Source: Hanstruepera flava (GTDB lineage Bacteria > Bacteroidota > Bacteroidia > Flavobacteriales > Flavobacteriaceae). From it: a stretch of DNA of 64,000 nucleotides. Both the position numbers and the translations under genes were made by a program. Below, piece by piece: positions 8,830-18,247 of the stretch. Location: the NCBI RefSeq assembly GCF_023634025.1, contig NZ_JALJCW010000002.1, positions 434,001 through 498,000 on the forward strand, written 5' to 3'. Position 1 is the first letter of the stretch. Each line of letters begins with the position of its first letter. The notes beneath the pieces are model-generated. The model saw only the letters and a list, made by a program, of their open reading frames with translations. It was not told the origin of the DNA and did not search any database.

Positions 8830-8860
8830 AAAAACGCTCTCAAATTTGAGAGCGTTTTTT
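8829..8860. terminator. Bidirectional terminator, fnr / S9 peptidase
   Basis: Perfect inverted repeat ACGCTCTCAAA / TTTGAGAGCGT flanked by A-tract and T-tract, so it can stop transcription from both sides. It lies between the convergent ends of the Crp/Fnr gene and the S9 peptidase gene. Confidence 0.9.
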
Positions 8861-8863
8861 AGT

Positions 8864-10810
8864 TTATTTTTCAGCTTCGATTTCAGTATCTGGTATTTCA
8901 CCATCAACAGGCTTGTTAACTTCCTTGAGGTAAGTATCTAAAAATTTCAGAATACTACTGTAGGCTTCAATTTGATTTTCCTTTTTAACAAAGCCGTGTC
9001 CTTCATCTTCAAATAAAACATATTCAACTGGAACACCATTTGCTCTAACACCCTCAACTATTTCATCAGATTCTACTTGTAATACTCTAGGGTCTTGTGA
9101 ACCTTGCAGAACAATTAAGGGTTTGGTAACCTTGTCAGTATGAAACAAAGGTGATATGCGTTTTAACCTTATGGAATCAGCTGAATGAGGGTCCCCTAGT
9201 TCTAGATAAAGCGATTCTCTAAACGATTCCCAATAAGGTGGAATACTTTTTAAAGTACGTAGCCAATTGGTAACACCAAAAATGTTTACACCTACATCAA
9301 ATTCTTCGGGAGTGTAAGTTAAGGCGGCCATGGTCATATAACCACCATAAGAACCCCCTATAATTCCAATTTTATCACCATCAATTTCAGGTAGTGTTGC
9401 CAGCCAGTTTTTGCCTTCAACACAATCTTGTAAATCTTTCTCACCATGGTTTAAATCATCCATCTTATAAAACGTTTTTCCATAACCGCTACTACCGCGA
9501 TTATTGACGGCTAAAACAGCATATCCATGATTCACCATATACTGTATCAAGGAACTAAAGTTTTGACGAGACTGTCCTCCTGGACCGCCATGCACCCAAA
9601 CCATAGCTGGTACTTTATTGGTTTCAGAGGCTTGATGTGGTAGGTAATAAATAGCTGGTATTTCTACACCATCAAACGATTTGAATCTAATAACTTTTGC
9701 AGTAACCAAATCATCTGGGTTAATCTCTTTATTAAGAACATTGGTCAATTTGTGTTGTTCTTTGGTTTCAAAATTGTAAGTGTATAAGTCTGATGGCGCG
9801 TTAGAACCTCCTACATACATGCGCATCCAATTTTCATCTTCAGAAAAACTAACACTAGTTATACTTTTATCTCCAAAATCAGGTAATTCTATAGGGTTCA
9901 TAGTACTGGCATCCAAAACCTCGATAGTATTTTTTCCATCTTCATTTACAAAAACGGTCATGTACTTACCCTTTTCAGTAAAGCTTGAACCCCAAATATC
10001 CCAGTTTTTTTCTAAAACTTTGGTTTTTTCACCAGTTTCCAGATTATAGGCCATTAGGTATGCAAATTCAGCACCATCATCCGTTGTATAATAAAATGTA
10101 TTATTATCAATAGAAAAACCTTGGGCAGAATTTCCACTTAAATTCTCGTTGACTTTTATTTTTTTATTAGTCTCTCTGTTTACTATAAACAAATCACTAT
10201 CATTGGTGTTTAAAGATTTTGATAATGCGATGTGTTTTTCATTATTTGATATGCTATTAAGATTAAGCCCGTCGTTATTTTGATAAAATAGTTCAGATGA
10301 AAAGTCCTCAATATTCATTTCATAAACATCAAAATACCTCGAATCCCTTTTATTAGAACCGTAATAGAATTTAGTTTTATCGTCAGACCAACCATAAAAA
10401 TTAGATTTTGCACCGTCAAACGGTGTTAAATCTGTAATATTTCCGTTAGGGTCTCTCAAATAAATATGGTCTAACTCATCTCCATTTCCATCTGATGAAA
10501 ACAAAATGCGTTCATCATTGGGGAAGTAAGAAATAGCAAAAATTGAAGAGCTATCCGATTGTGTTAGTGGCTTAAATTCACCGCCTTTTACTGGTATTTC
10601 ATATAAATTATAAATTCCAGATCGGTTGCTATGTACCAATAATTTTGAATTATCAGGTGCAAAACTACCATTGCCTACAGCCTCATTATCCATAAACTGT
10701 TCTATGGTGTACTGTGTTATTTCAGGTGCTTTTTTAGCAACTGATTCTTTTGGCTCATTTTTACATGATAAAAATGCACCAATCATAAATAATACAACTA
10801 TTTTTTTCAT
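8864..10810 (-). CDS. S9 family (prolyl oligopeptidase-like) peptidase, lipoprotein
   Basis: Protein of 648 residues. The N-terminus MKKIVVLFMIGAFLSC has a lipobox with C16, so it is a lipid-anchored envelope protein. Residues 35-400 form a beta-propeller of the S9/WD40-like type; the C-terminal alpha/beta hydrolase domain has the nucleophile Ser487 in GGSYGG, with Asp573 (SQDPRV) and His605 (DEGHGF) completing the triad. Such enzymes cleave short peptides in the periplasm. It lies 28 bp after the Asp-box protein in the same direction and is last before the shared terminator. Exact substrate preference (dipeptidyl, acylaminoacyl or oligopeptidase) cannot be read from sequence. Confidence 0.92.
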   Translation of the reverse strand: MKKIVVLFMIGAFLSCKNEPKESVAKKAPEITQYTIEQFMDNEAVGNGSFAPDNSKLLVHSNRSGIYNLYEIPVKGGEFKPLTQSDSSSIFAISYFPNDERILFSSDGNGDELDHIYLRDPNGNITDLTPFDGAKSNFYGWSDDKTKFYYGSNKRDSRYFDVYEMNIEDFSSELFYQNNDGLNLNSISNNEKHIALSKSLNTNDSDLFIVNRETNKKIKVNENLSGNSAQGFSIDNNTFYYTTDDGAEFAYLMAYNLETGEKTKVLEKNWDIWGSSFTEKGKYMTVFVNEDGKNTIEVLDASTMNPIELPDFGDKSITSVSFSEDENWMRMYVGGSNAPSDLYTYNFETKEQHKLTNVLNKEINPDDLVTAKVIRFKSFDGVEIPAIYYLPHQASETNKVPAMVWVHGGPGGQSRQNFSSLIQYMVNHGYAVLAVNNRGSSGYGKTFYKMDDLNHGEKDLQDCVEGKNWLATLPEIDGDKIGIIGGSYGGYMTMAALTYTPEEFDVGVNIFGVTNWLRTLKSIPPYWESFRESLYLELGDPHSADSIRLKRISPLFHTDKVTKPLIVLQGSQDPRVLQVESDEIVEGVRANGVPVEYVLFEDEGHGFVKKENQIEAYSSILKFLDTYLKEVNKPVDGEIPDTEIEAEK

Positions 10811-10838
10811 TTTTAGTGTTTTAATTATGTAGGTTTAT

Positions 10839-13800
10839 TTAATCGATTTTAAAGGTCTTTGTTTCTTTAAACGGATTTATTTCTAATTCCTCCATATTGG
10901 ATTGATAATTTTTCCAATCGTTATTGAAAAATTCATTAGTCTTTTCAAAAGCATCATTAATAGCATTTTTTGCAAAATCTATTAATTGAGTTTCTGTCCT
11001 TGTTAATCCATTTTGACGAGAATTAACATAACTTCTTGCAGCACCTAATCTATTATTAACTGTCATTTCCCTACTTCTGGTAATGCCTTGTCTTTTGTCT
11101 TGCTTTCCGAGATATATGTCAATTAACTCATCAATTTTTTCAATTATTTCTTTTGATGATTTAATATTATCCTCATATTTTTCTTTATCTAACTTCTTTA
11201 AGTCTGATTGATACTTTTTGGCTATATTTTTACTTTCAACTAATTGCTTAACAGCATCAGCAATTTCTTGTTGCATAACCTCTAATTGCTTTCCTGCATT
11301 ATAAACTTCATCAATATTTTTTTGAGAAACTTCAATTCTAGGGTCTGATTTAACCGTAATAAATGCTTCAGATTTTTGATCGCCATAACTCATAACTACT
11401 TTATAGCGACCAGGTTTAACGCTCACGCCTCCTGGCTCATTTTTAGATTCCCTAATGCTACGTGAAGGTCTAGAAACACCAGCTTCATCCATATACCAAG
11501 TCCATTTGTGTAAGCCTGATTCTTTAGGTGTTTTGCGCTTTAAGGTACGCATCAAACGATCACCATCATAAAATTGCATGGTAATGGAATCCCATTTGAT
11601 AACATTTTCTTCTTTTTCAAAGTCGCTATTGTTATCATCAACTTCAACTTCGTCATCATTCTCAATATCTGTATTTTTATTTTTCTCATCATCATCAGCT
11701 TTTTTTTCATTGACAGTAATGAAGTAAGAGAGCGTAGCACCATAGCCTCTGTTCTCACCATGATACATGGCATCGGCTCCAAAACGACTTCCTGTTGGTT
11801 GTTGATATGCTGCTTGATAAGCGGTTGGAGGCTCAAATAATTGTAATTTTGAATTGATAACCGATTTATCTTTAGCCATAGCTCGTAATGGTCTAATATC
11901 ATCTAGAACCCAAGCCGCACGACCAAAGGTACCAATAACCAAGTCATGCTCCCTTGGTTGAATGACCAAATCTTTTACGGAAACGGTAGGGAAGCCTTCT
12001 GTCCATTTCATCCATTTGTTTCCAGCATCTAACGAGATGTATAAGCCATCATCAGTACCTAAAAACAATAGATTAGGTTCTTCAATATCTTCAACTATTG
12101 CCAACGTGTAACTTTCAACGTCATTTTCATCTACAATACGTGACCAAGTTTTGCCATAGTCTTTTGTTCGATAAGCATAAGGTGTATAGTTAAAACGTCT
12201 ATAATCATTAGCAATGAGTAAGGCTTCACCTTTATTTTTATTACTGGCTTTTATTTGTGGAATCCAACTGCCAATAGGTAAGCCTTTTATATTTTTGGAA
12301 ACATCAGTCCATGTTTCACCACCATTTTGTGTAATGTGAACACGACCATCATCTGTGCCAACCCAAAGCATGTCTTTTTCAACAGGAGATGGTTCAATAA
12401 CCAAAATAGTGCAATGGTTTTCAGCACCAGTAGCATCCATAGTCAAACCACCACTTTCTGATTGTTTTTGTTTTTCAGGATCGTTTGTTGTTAAGTCTTC
12501 TGAAATAATGTCCCAAGTTTCACCTTTATCCGTAGATTTATGTACAAACTGACTACCAAAATAAACCGTACTATTATCAAATGGATCGATATTTATAGCA
12601 GAATTCCAATTAAAACGTAACATGGTATCTTCGTCTGGTGGAGTAGGGCGAACCATGTAATTATTACCAGTTTTCCAATCGTAACGCGAAACATAACCTT
12701 GTTGACTCATGGTCCAACCAAATCTGGAATCGTCTTTGTCTGGAACTACGTCAAAACCATCTCCAAAACTGATTTCCTGCCAATAAGAATTGCGAATTCC
12801 TTGTGAGCGCCACACATAAGCTGGTCCTCGCCAAGACCCATTATCTTGCATACCACCATAAACATTATAAGGGAATTCATTATCAACATTAATATGGTAG
12901 AATTGCGCCACGGGTAGATTGCCTATAAAGCGCCACGTTTTTCCACCATCGTGTGTTATATTCATACCGCCATCGTTACCATCAATCATAAAACTCCCAT
13001 CGTTTGGATGAATCCACCAAGCATGATGGTCAGGATGAATACCATTACTTACGCCATATGCTGGCATAAGTTGACTAAAGTTTTTACCACCATCTTCACT
13101 TACATTTACGTAAGTAAACACCGAATAGACACGATTTTCATTTTGTGGATCTACATAAATTTCGGAATAATAGAAAGGCCGATTACCAATATCATTTTTG
13201 TCATTGATTTTTCGCCATTTAAAGCCGCCATCAACACTTTTATAAAGTGCATTTTTTTTAGCTTCTACTAAAGCATAAATGATGTTTGGTTTATTGGCAG
13301 CTATGGCAACGCCTATTCGACCTAGATTTCCTTCTGGAAAACCATCGTTTGAAGTTACTTTATTCCATGTTTCGCCACCATCATGGGTAATATGTAAACC
13401 TGAACCTTCGCCACCGGAATTAAAAAACCAAGGGTCTCGCTTATGTTCCCACATGGCAGCGATTAATTTATTAGGATTTGTGGGATCCATAATTAAATCG
13501 GCAGCACCTGTTTTGTTGTTTGCAAACAAGATTTTTTTCCATGTTTTACCACCATCGGTAGTTTTATAAACACCGCGTTCTGGGTGTTCGCCCCATGGTG
13601 AGCCAATGGCTCCTGCATAAACCACATTAGGATTAGTTGGGTCAATGATAACCCGATGTATATGCCTGGTTTTTTCCAAGCCCATAAGCTGCCAATTCTT
13701 GCCACCATCTAAAGACTTGTAAATACCATAACCGCCATTGAGACTGTTTCTTGGGTTTCCTTCTCCTGTACCTACCCAAATCACGCTCGGGTTGGATTGT

Positions 13801-14081
13801 TGAATGGCTACTGAACCAATAGAACCAGTTACTTCATTATCAAATATAGGATCCCATTTTATACCTCCTGAAGTTGATTTCCATAATCCACCAGATGCTG
13901 TACCAACATACATAACATCTGGATTATTATGTACAACATCTATTGCTGTAACACGCCCAGACATACCGCCAGGCCCAATATTACGCGGTTTCATGTTTTT
14001 TACTAGATCTAAAGAGAATTCTTGTTGCGGAAATACAATAGCCAAGCTAAAAAGCATGACGAGGGTCACTATTTTTTTCAT
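10839..14081 (-). CDS. Secreted Asp-box (sortilin/VPS10-like) beta-propeller protein
   Basis: Protein of 1080 residues from the ATG at 14081; a 7-codon longer version would need a GTG and spoils the signal peptide MKKIVTLVMLFSLAIVFPQQ. About eleven Asp-box motifs of the form S-x-DGG-x-TW (for instance SLDGGKNW, TTDGGKTW, THDGGETW, TQNGGETW) spread over the first ~720 residues, forming one or two propellers of the BNR/VPS10 type. From about 735 to 790 is a low-complexity acidic insert (ENDDEVEVDD), then a beta domain and a helical C-terminal part. Large proteins of this kind are often labelled glycosyl hydrolases, but no catalytic residues are evident. Next to peptidase genes, so a role in outer handling of proteins is possible. 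Confidence 0.85.
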   Translation of the reverse strand: MKKIVTLVMLFSLAIVFPQQEFSLDLVKNMKPRNIGPGGMSGRVTAIDVVHNNPDVMYVGTASGGLWKSTSGGIKWDPIFDNEVTGSIGSVAIQQSNPSVIWVGTGEGNPRNSLNGGYGIYKSLDGGKNWQLMGLEKTRHIHRVIIDPTNPNVVYAGAIGSPWGEHPERGVYKTTDGGKTWKKILFANNKTGAADLIMDPTNPNKLIAAMWEHKRDPWFFNSGGEGSGLHITHDGGETWNKVTSNDGFPEGNLGRIGVAIAANKPNIIYALVEAKKNALYKSVDGGFKWRKINDKNDIGNRPFYYSEIYVDPQNENRVYSVFTYVNVSEDGGKNFSQLMPAYGVSNGIHPDHHAWWIHPNDGSFMIDGNDGGMNITHDGGKTWRFIGNLPVAQFYHINVDNEFPYNVYGGMQDNGSWRGPAYVWRSQGIRNSYWQEISFGDGFDVVPDKDDSRFGWTMSQQGYVSRYDWKTGNNYMVRPTPPDEDTMLRFNWNSAINIDPFDNSTVYFGSQFVHKSTDKGETWDIISEDLTTNDPEKQKQSESGGLTMDATGAENHCTILVIEPSPVEKDMLWVGTDDGRVHITQNGGETWTDVSKNIKGLPIGSWIPQIKASNKNKGEALLIANDYRRFNYTPYAYRTKDYGKTWSRIVDENDVESYTLAIVEDIEEPNLLFLGTDDGLYISLDAGNKWMKWTEGFPTVSVKDLVIQPREHDLVIGTFGRAAWVLDDIRPLRAMAKDKSVINSKLQLFEPPTAYQAAYQQPTGSRFGADAMYHGENRGYGATLSYFITVNEKKADDDEKNKNTDIENDDEVEVDDNNSDFEKEENVIKWDSITMQFYDGDRLMRTLKRKTPKESGLHKWTWYMDEAGVSRPSRSIRESKNEPGGVSVKPGRYKVVMSYGDQKSEAFITVKSDPRIEVSQKNIDEVYNAGKQLEVMQQEIADAVKQLVESKNIAKKYQSDLKKLDKEKYEDNIKSSKEIIEKIDELIDIYLGKQDKRQGITRSREMTVNNRLGAARSYVNSRQNGLTRTETQLIDFAKNAINDAFEKTNEFFNNDWKNYQSNMEELEINPFKETKTFKID

Positions 14082-14125
14082 TCGGATTGGTTTGTTAAAC
14101 ACTAAAATTAATGAAAAAGAAATGG

Positions 14126-14692
14126 TTAATTTCTTGATTTTATATTTTTAACACAATACGAAATTATTTCTTTAATTCTTTTTTGTTTGGTTTCTTCGCG
14201 TTTAGCGCTATTTAACCAAGACAAATAACCTTTTCGATAAGACGGTGCAAAATTTTTGAAGTTTTCAAATGCTATTGGGTTTTTGTCAAATGCTTTTTTG
14301 AGATTATCTGGAATAATACCTTTTTCAACTGCATCCATAGCGAACCATGTACCTGTTTTTTTAGCATGCTCTATTGATTTATAACCGGACTCTTGAATTA
14401 AACCTTGCTGTTCAAGTTCAGCTATATACTTTTTGTTTAGTGTGCTCCAATTACTTTTAGACTTTCTACGTGTAAAATATTGTTTGCGTTTTCCATGGCC
14501 TAAACTTTTAACAGTAGCATCAATCCAACCAAAGCATAAGGCAACTTTTACAGCTTCTTCCCAACGCATGGTTGGCATATTGGTTTCTAGTTTGTAAAAT
14601 ATAAGATAAACGGCATTGTGCTTTTCATGATTTTGTAACAACCAGTCGTACCAATCAATATCACGCTGAAAATAAAGTTCAGGAATTTCCAA
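14126..14692 (-). CDS. YdeI/OmdA-like conserved protein
   Basis: Protein of 188 residues without signal peptide or membrane helix. Features of the YdeI/OmpD-associated family: ALCFGWIDATVKSLG near residue 50-65, RRKSKSNWSTLNKKYI (about 75-90), and a helical C-terminus with NFAPSYRKGYLSWLNSAKREETKQKRI, which is the usual family ending. Function is not established; some members are tied to peptide stress resistance. The start is read as TTG at 14692, two bases after the M1 peptidase stop; the first ATG would be internal (residue 39) and would remove conserved sequence. It is translated right after the M1 peptidase gene. Confidence 0.82.
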   Translation of the reverse strand: MEIPELYFQRDIDWYDWLLQNHEKHNAVYLIFYKLETNMPTMRWEEAVKVALCFGWIDATVKSLGHGKRKQYFTRRKSKSNWSTLNKKYIAELEQQGLIQESGYKSIEHAKKTGTWFAMDAVEKGIIPDNLKKAFDKNPIAFENFKNFAPSYRKGYLSWLNSAKREETKQKRIKEIISYCVKNIKSRN

Positions 14693-14694
14693 TG

Positions 14695-16332
14695 TTATAG
14701 TTTTTTGCTGTACACGTAGAAATCTTTATCTATCTCTATATTATTAGATTTTATGGATAATGTTTTCCATTGGGCAGTAGGGAATAACCACTGCTTTTTA
14801 TTATCAATGGTAACTTCAATTGGCATATCAAATTTGTCTACAATATTTATCCAGCGATATTTTAGGTTTCCATCTACAATCTCATATTCTAAAGTTGGAA
14901 TCATTGTGGTTCTCAAATATTGACTAAAAAACTCGGTTAAATCTATTCCAGATTGCTCACTTAAGTAATCTTCTATTTGTTTTGTTGTAACGGTTTGATG
15001 ATAGAATGTACTGTTCAGACCTCTTAAAATTTGTCGCCATTTGTCATCATCTTCAATAAGTTGACGCAGTGTGTGTAGCATATTTGCGCCTTTATAATAC
15101 ATGTCACCAGAGCCTTCTTTATTAACATTATAAGGGCCAATAAGTGGTTTGTCGTTTTGAATTAGTTTTCGTGTACCAATTACATATTCTGCAGAAGCTT
15201 CTTTTCCATAGTGGTAATCTAAAAATAAGTTTTCGGAATAAGCTGTAAATCCTTCATGAATCCACATATCGGCGATGTCTTTGTTAGTTATGTTGTTGGC
15301 AAACCATTCATGACCGGCTTCGTGGATAATAATAAAATCAAATTTCAAACCCCAACCTGTTCCTGATAGGTCATTACCTAAATAGCCTTTTTTGTATTGA
15401 TTGCCATAGGTGACCGAACTTTGATGCTCCATACCTAAATAAGGAACTTCAACAAGTTTAAAGCCGTCTTCGTAAAAAGGGTATGGGCCAAACCAGTGTT
15501 CAAAAGCCTTCATCATTTTTGGTGTATCTTTGAAATGTTCTTTTGCTTTATCAAGGTTATAACTCAACACATAATAATCTAAATCCAATGGGCCTTTTTC
15601 ACCTTGATAGACTTCTGAAAAATGGACATAATCACCAATATTAACATTAACGCCATAATTATTAATTGGATTGCTAACAAACCAATTTGATGTTACTGTA
15701 CCGTCTTCATTATCTGTTTTAGATCGTAATCGTCCATTTGAAATATTACTTAATCCTTTAGGGTTAGTAATTGTTATAAGCATACTATCCACTTCATCAT
15801 ACATATGGTCTTTGTTCGGCCACCAAACGCTGGCACCTAACCCTTGACAAGAAGTTGCCACAAAATGATTTCCGTTTTTATCTTTTTTCCATGAAAAACC
15901 ACCATCCCAAGGAGCTCTCACAGCTTCTTTGGGGTAACCTTGATAGTGTATTTCTAAAGAATTGATAGTGTTTGGAATTTGTTTGTCAATAAGTGAAATG
16001 AAATGGGCATTGCCATCACGTTTTACCGATAATTCTTTGCCATTTTGTGTTGCCTTTGTTATGACTAAAGGCTCTTGCAAATCAATTTGAATGGTAGAGT
16101 AGGGCTCCAAAACTTTATATTTTATGGTGTTTTTTCCAGAAATAAATTTTTCGTCTGGATTTACACTAATATCTAAATGATAATACGTTAAATCCCACCA
16201 TTCACGTTCTGGGGTAATAGTTCCACGTAATGTGTCTTGACGAGTGAAATTCGATTTTTCTTGAAGTAACCCTTGGCTGAAACTACTGACTGAAATAAAA
16301 ACAAGGACAAATAATATGTTAAAATGCTTCAT
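14695..16332 (-). CDS. M1 family metallopeptidase, secreted
   Basis: Protein of 545 residues with a signal peptide (MKHFNILFVLVFISVSSFSQ). An N-terminal beta domain is followed by the gluzincin core: HEAGH at 337-341 and the third zinc ligand Glu360 in WIHEGF. The substrate-binding motif is GMEH at 300-303, a variant of the usual GxMEN. M1 enzymes remove N-terminal amino acids from peptides. The protein ends soon after the catalytic domain, lacking the long helical C-terminal domain of large aminopeptidases. It precedes the YdeI-like gene by 2 bp, and the Asp-box protein and S9 peptidase follow in the same direction, suggesting one peptide-degradation group. Confidence 0.93.
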   Translation of the reverse strand: MKHFNILFVLVFISVSSFSQGLLQEKSNFTRQDTLRGTITPEREWWDLTYYHLDISVNPDEKFISGKNTIKYKVLEPYSTIQIDLQEPLVITKATQNGKELSVKRDGNAHFISLIDKQIPNTINSLEIHYQGYPKEAVRAPWDGGFSWKKDKNGNHFVATSCQGLGASVWWPNKDHMYDEVDSMLITITNPKGLSNISNGRLRSKTDNEDGTVTSNWFVSNPINNYGVNVNIGDYVHFSEVYQGEKGPLDLDYYVLSYNLDKAKEHFKDTPKMMKAFEHWFGPYPFYEDGFKLVEVPYLGMEHQSSVTYGNQYKKGYLGNDLSGTGWGLKFDFIIIHEAGHEWFANNITNKDIADMWIHEGFTAYSENLFLDYHYGKEASAEYVIGTRKLIQNDKPLIGPYNVNKEGSGDMYYKGANMLHTLRQLIEDDDKWRQILRGLNSTFYHQTVTTKQIEDYLSEQSGIDLTEFFSQYLRTTMIPTLEYEIVDGNLKYRWINIVDKFDMPIEVTIDNKKQWLFPTAQWKTLSIKSNNIEIDKDFYVYSKKL

Positions 16333-16364
16333 GTTTATTTTTTGACTAAAATACTAAAAAAAGG

Positions 16365-16394
16365 AAAGCCGTTCCAATGATTGAAACGGCTTTT
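16365..16394 (-). terminator. Terminator of the beta-oxidation operon
   Basis: Stem AAAGCCGTT / AACGGCTTT with a short loop; read on the minus strand it is followed by a T-rich run. It lies just after the acyl-CoA dehydrogenase gene. Confidence 0.75.
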
Positions 16395-16419
16395 CACTCC
16401 TAACTAAACTTAACTACAA

Positions 16420-18228
16420 CTAAAAGCAGTACTTATTTTCGGCTTTTACTTTTTCGGCTATTTCGTTTCTTAAGTCTACGATATCCGGATAATTCTGATA
16501 TTTTGTAAATCGCTTAAGACCCATAAGCATCATGCGCTGTTCATCGCCTTCGGCAAATGAAATGATACTTTCTTTTCCTTTGTCTTCTACAATATTTACA
16601 GCATTGTACAAGTATAATTTTGCCATAGCTATTTGAACAGATTGTTCTTTCTCTCCAAATCGTTTCGCATTCTTTTCGGTACGAAGAATGGCAGATTCTG
16701 CCATGTATATTTCGATTAGAATGTCTGCAGCAGCTACCAATAATTGTTGGTGACCTTCTAAATCCGGACCAAATTTTTGAACAGCACCACCAGCAACCAT
16801 TAAAAAGGTTTTCTTTAACTTTTTAATCATTTCCTTTTCTTCTGAAAACAATTCAGAATAATCAGGTGTTTCAAACGATGGAATACCCATTAACTCTTCT
16901 TGGACTGCTTGGGCAGGACCTAATAAATCCACATGACCTTTCATGGCTTTTTTAACCAACATACCTACAGATAGCATACGGTTTATTTCATTGGTTCCTT
17001 CATAAATTCTAGCAATTCTGGCATCTCTCCAGGCAGCTTCCATAGGGGTTTCTTTTGAGAATCCCATACCGCCAAATATTTGAATGCCTTCATCAGCACA
17101 GTTTTGAACATCTTCAGAAACGGCTACTTTTAGTATAGAGCATTCAATGGCGTATTCTTCAACACCTTTTAATTCAGCTTCTTGATGTGAATTTCCAGCA
17201 GCTTCTCTTAAGGCTATGCGGTCTTCTATATTTTTTGATGCACGATAGGTAGCCGATTCACCAGCATAGGCACTTGCAGCCATTTCAGCCAACTTCTTCT
17301 TGATAGCACCAAAATCAGATATTCTGGTTTTAAATTGTTTACGTTCATTGGCATATTCAACAGCTGTAGTTGTAATACGTCTTTGTGAATCTAAACAAGC
17401 AGCTGCTAATTTGATACGTCCAACATTAAGCGCATTCATGGCAATTTTAAAACCTTCGCCACGACCAGCCAACATATTCTCAACAGGCACAACTGTGTCA
17501 TTAAAGAATACTTGTCTTGTTGAAGAGGCATGGATACCAAGCTTATGTTCTTCTTCACCTAAAGTAATACCATTTGGATTTTCAGGATCATATTCCACAA
17601 TAAAGCCAGTAATATTTTTATCATCTTCAATACGCGCGAAAACAATCATTAAGCGGCAAAATCCAGCATTGGAAATCCACATTTTTTGACCGTTAATTTT
17701 ATATGTTTTACCGTCAGCAGAAAGCTCGGCAGTTGTTTTACCTGAATTGGCATCACTACCAGCGCCTGGCTCTGTTAAGCAATAAGAACCAAACCATTCA
17801 CCTGAAGCTAATTTTGGTACATATTTTTGTTTTTGTTCTTCTGTACCATATAAGGTTATTGGCATCGTTCCAATACCTGTATGCGCTCCAAAGGCTGTAC
17901 TGAACGAACCAGTACCACTGGAAATGTAATCACATGTTAATACAGTTGATACAAATCCCATTCCTAATCCACCATAGGCTTCAGGAACGGCTACTCCCAA
18001 GAATCCGAGTTCACCAGCTTTACGCATGCACTCTTCGGTTAACGCGTAATCTTTTGCTTCAAATCGATTCTTGTGTGGAATGATTTCTCGGTCATTGAAT
18101 TCCATAACCGCTTCTTTCATCATGTTTTGCTCTTCTGAAAAATCTTCAGGTGTAAACACATCATCGCAGTTAGTTTCTTTTACCAAAAACTGACCACCTC
18201 TTAATATGTCTTTTTCTATTGCTTCCAT
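16420..18228 (-). CDS. Acyl-CoA dehydrogenase, long form
   Basis: Protein of 602 residues. Standard acyl-CoA dehydrogenase core at about 25-420: helical N-terminal domain, the FAD loop CLTEPGAGSDANSG, beta domain with KMWISNAG, and helical domain with IYEGTNEINR near 410. After the core is an extra ~180-residue helical region as in the long Bacteroidota members of the FadE/VLCAD type. It catalyses the first step of fatty acid beta-oxidation, making trans-2-enoyl-CoA with transfer of electrons to ETF. Last gene of the MarR-led operon, 19 bp after the thiolase gene, and followed by a terminator. Confidence 0.93.
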   Translation of the reverse strand: MEAIEKDILRGGQFLVKETNCDDVFTPEDFSEEQNMMKEAVMEFNDREIIPHKNRFEAKDYALTEECMRKAGELGFLGVAVPEAYGGLGMGFVSTVLTCDYISSGTGSFSTAFGAHTGIGTMPITLYGTEEQKQKYVPKLASGEWFGSYCLTEPGAGSDANSGKTTAELSADGKTYKINGQKMWISNAGFCRLMIVFARIEDDKNITGFIVEYDPENPNGITLGEEEHKLGIHASSTRQVFFNDTVVPVENMLAGRGEGFKIAMNALNVGRIKLAAACLDSQRRITTTAVEYANERKQFKTRISDFGAIKKKLAEMAASAYAGESATYRASKNIEDRIALREAAGNSHQEAELKGVEEYAIECSILKVAVSEDVQNCADEGIQIFGGMGFSKETPMEAAWRDARIARIYEGTNEINRMLSVGMLVKKAMKGHVDLLGPAQAVQEELMGIPSFETPDYSELFSEEKEMIKKLKKTFLMVAGGAVQKFGPDLEGHQQLLVAAADILIEIYMAESAILRTEKNAKRFGEKEQSVQIAMAKLYLYNAVNIVEDKGKESIISFAEGDEQRMMLMGLKRFTKYQNYPDIVDLRNEIAEKVKAENKYCF

Positions 18229-18247
18229 AACTCTATAATTGTGTTTT

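Noticed and set aside
11552-11902. 116-residue minus-strand frame inside the Asp-box protein gene
   Set aside because: Shifted frame of the low-complexity acidic region; composition is Met/Lys-rich with no family features.
12951-13271. 106-residue plus-strand frame
   Set aside because: Antisense of the Asp-box protein gene; no start context, and the opposite strand has a clear protein.
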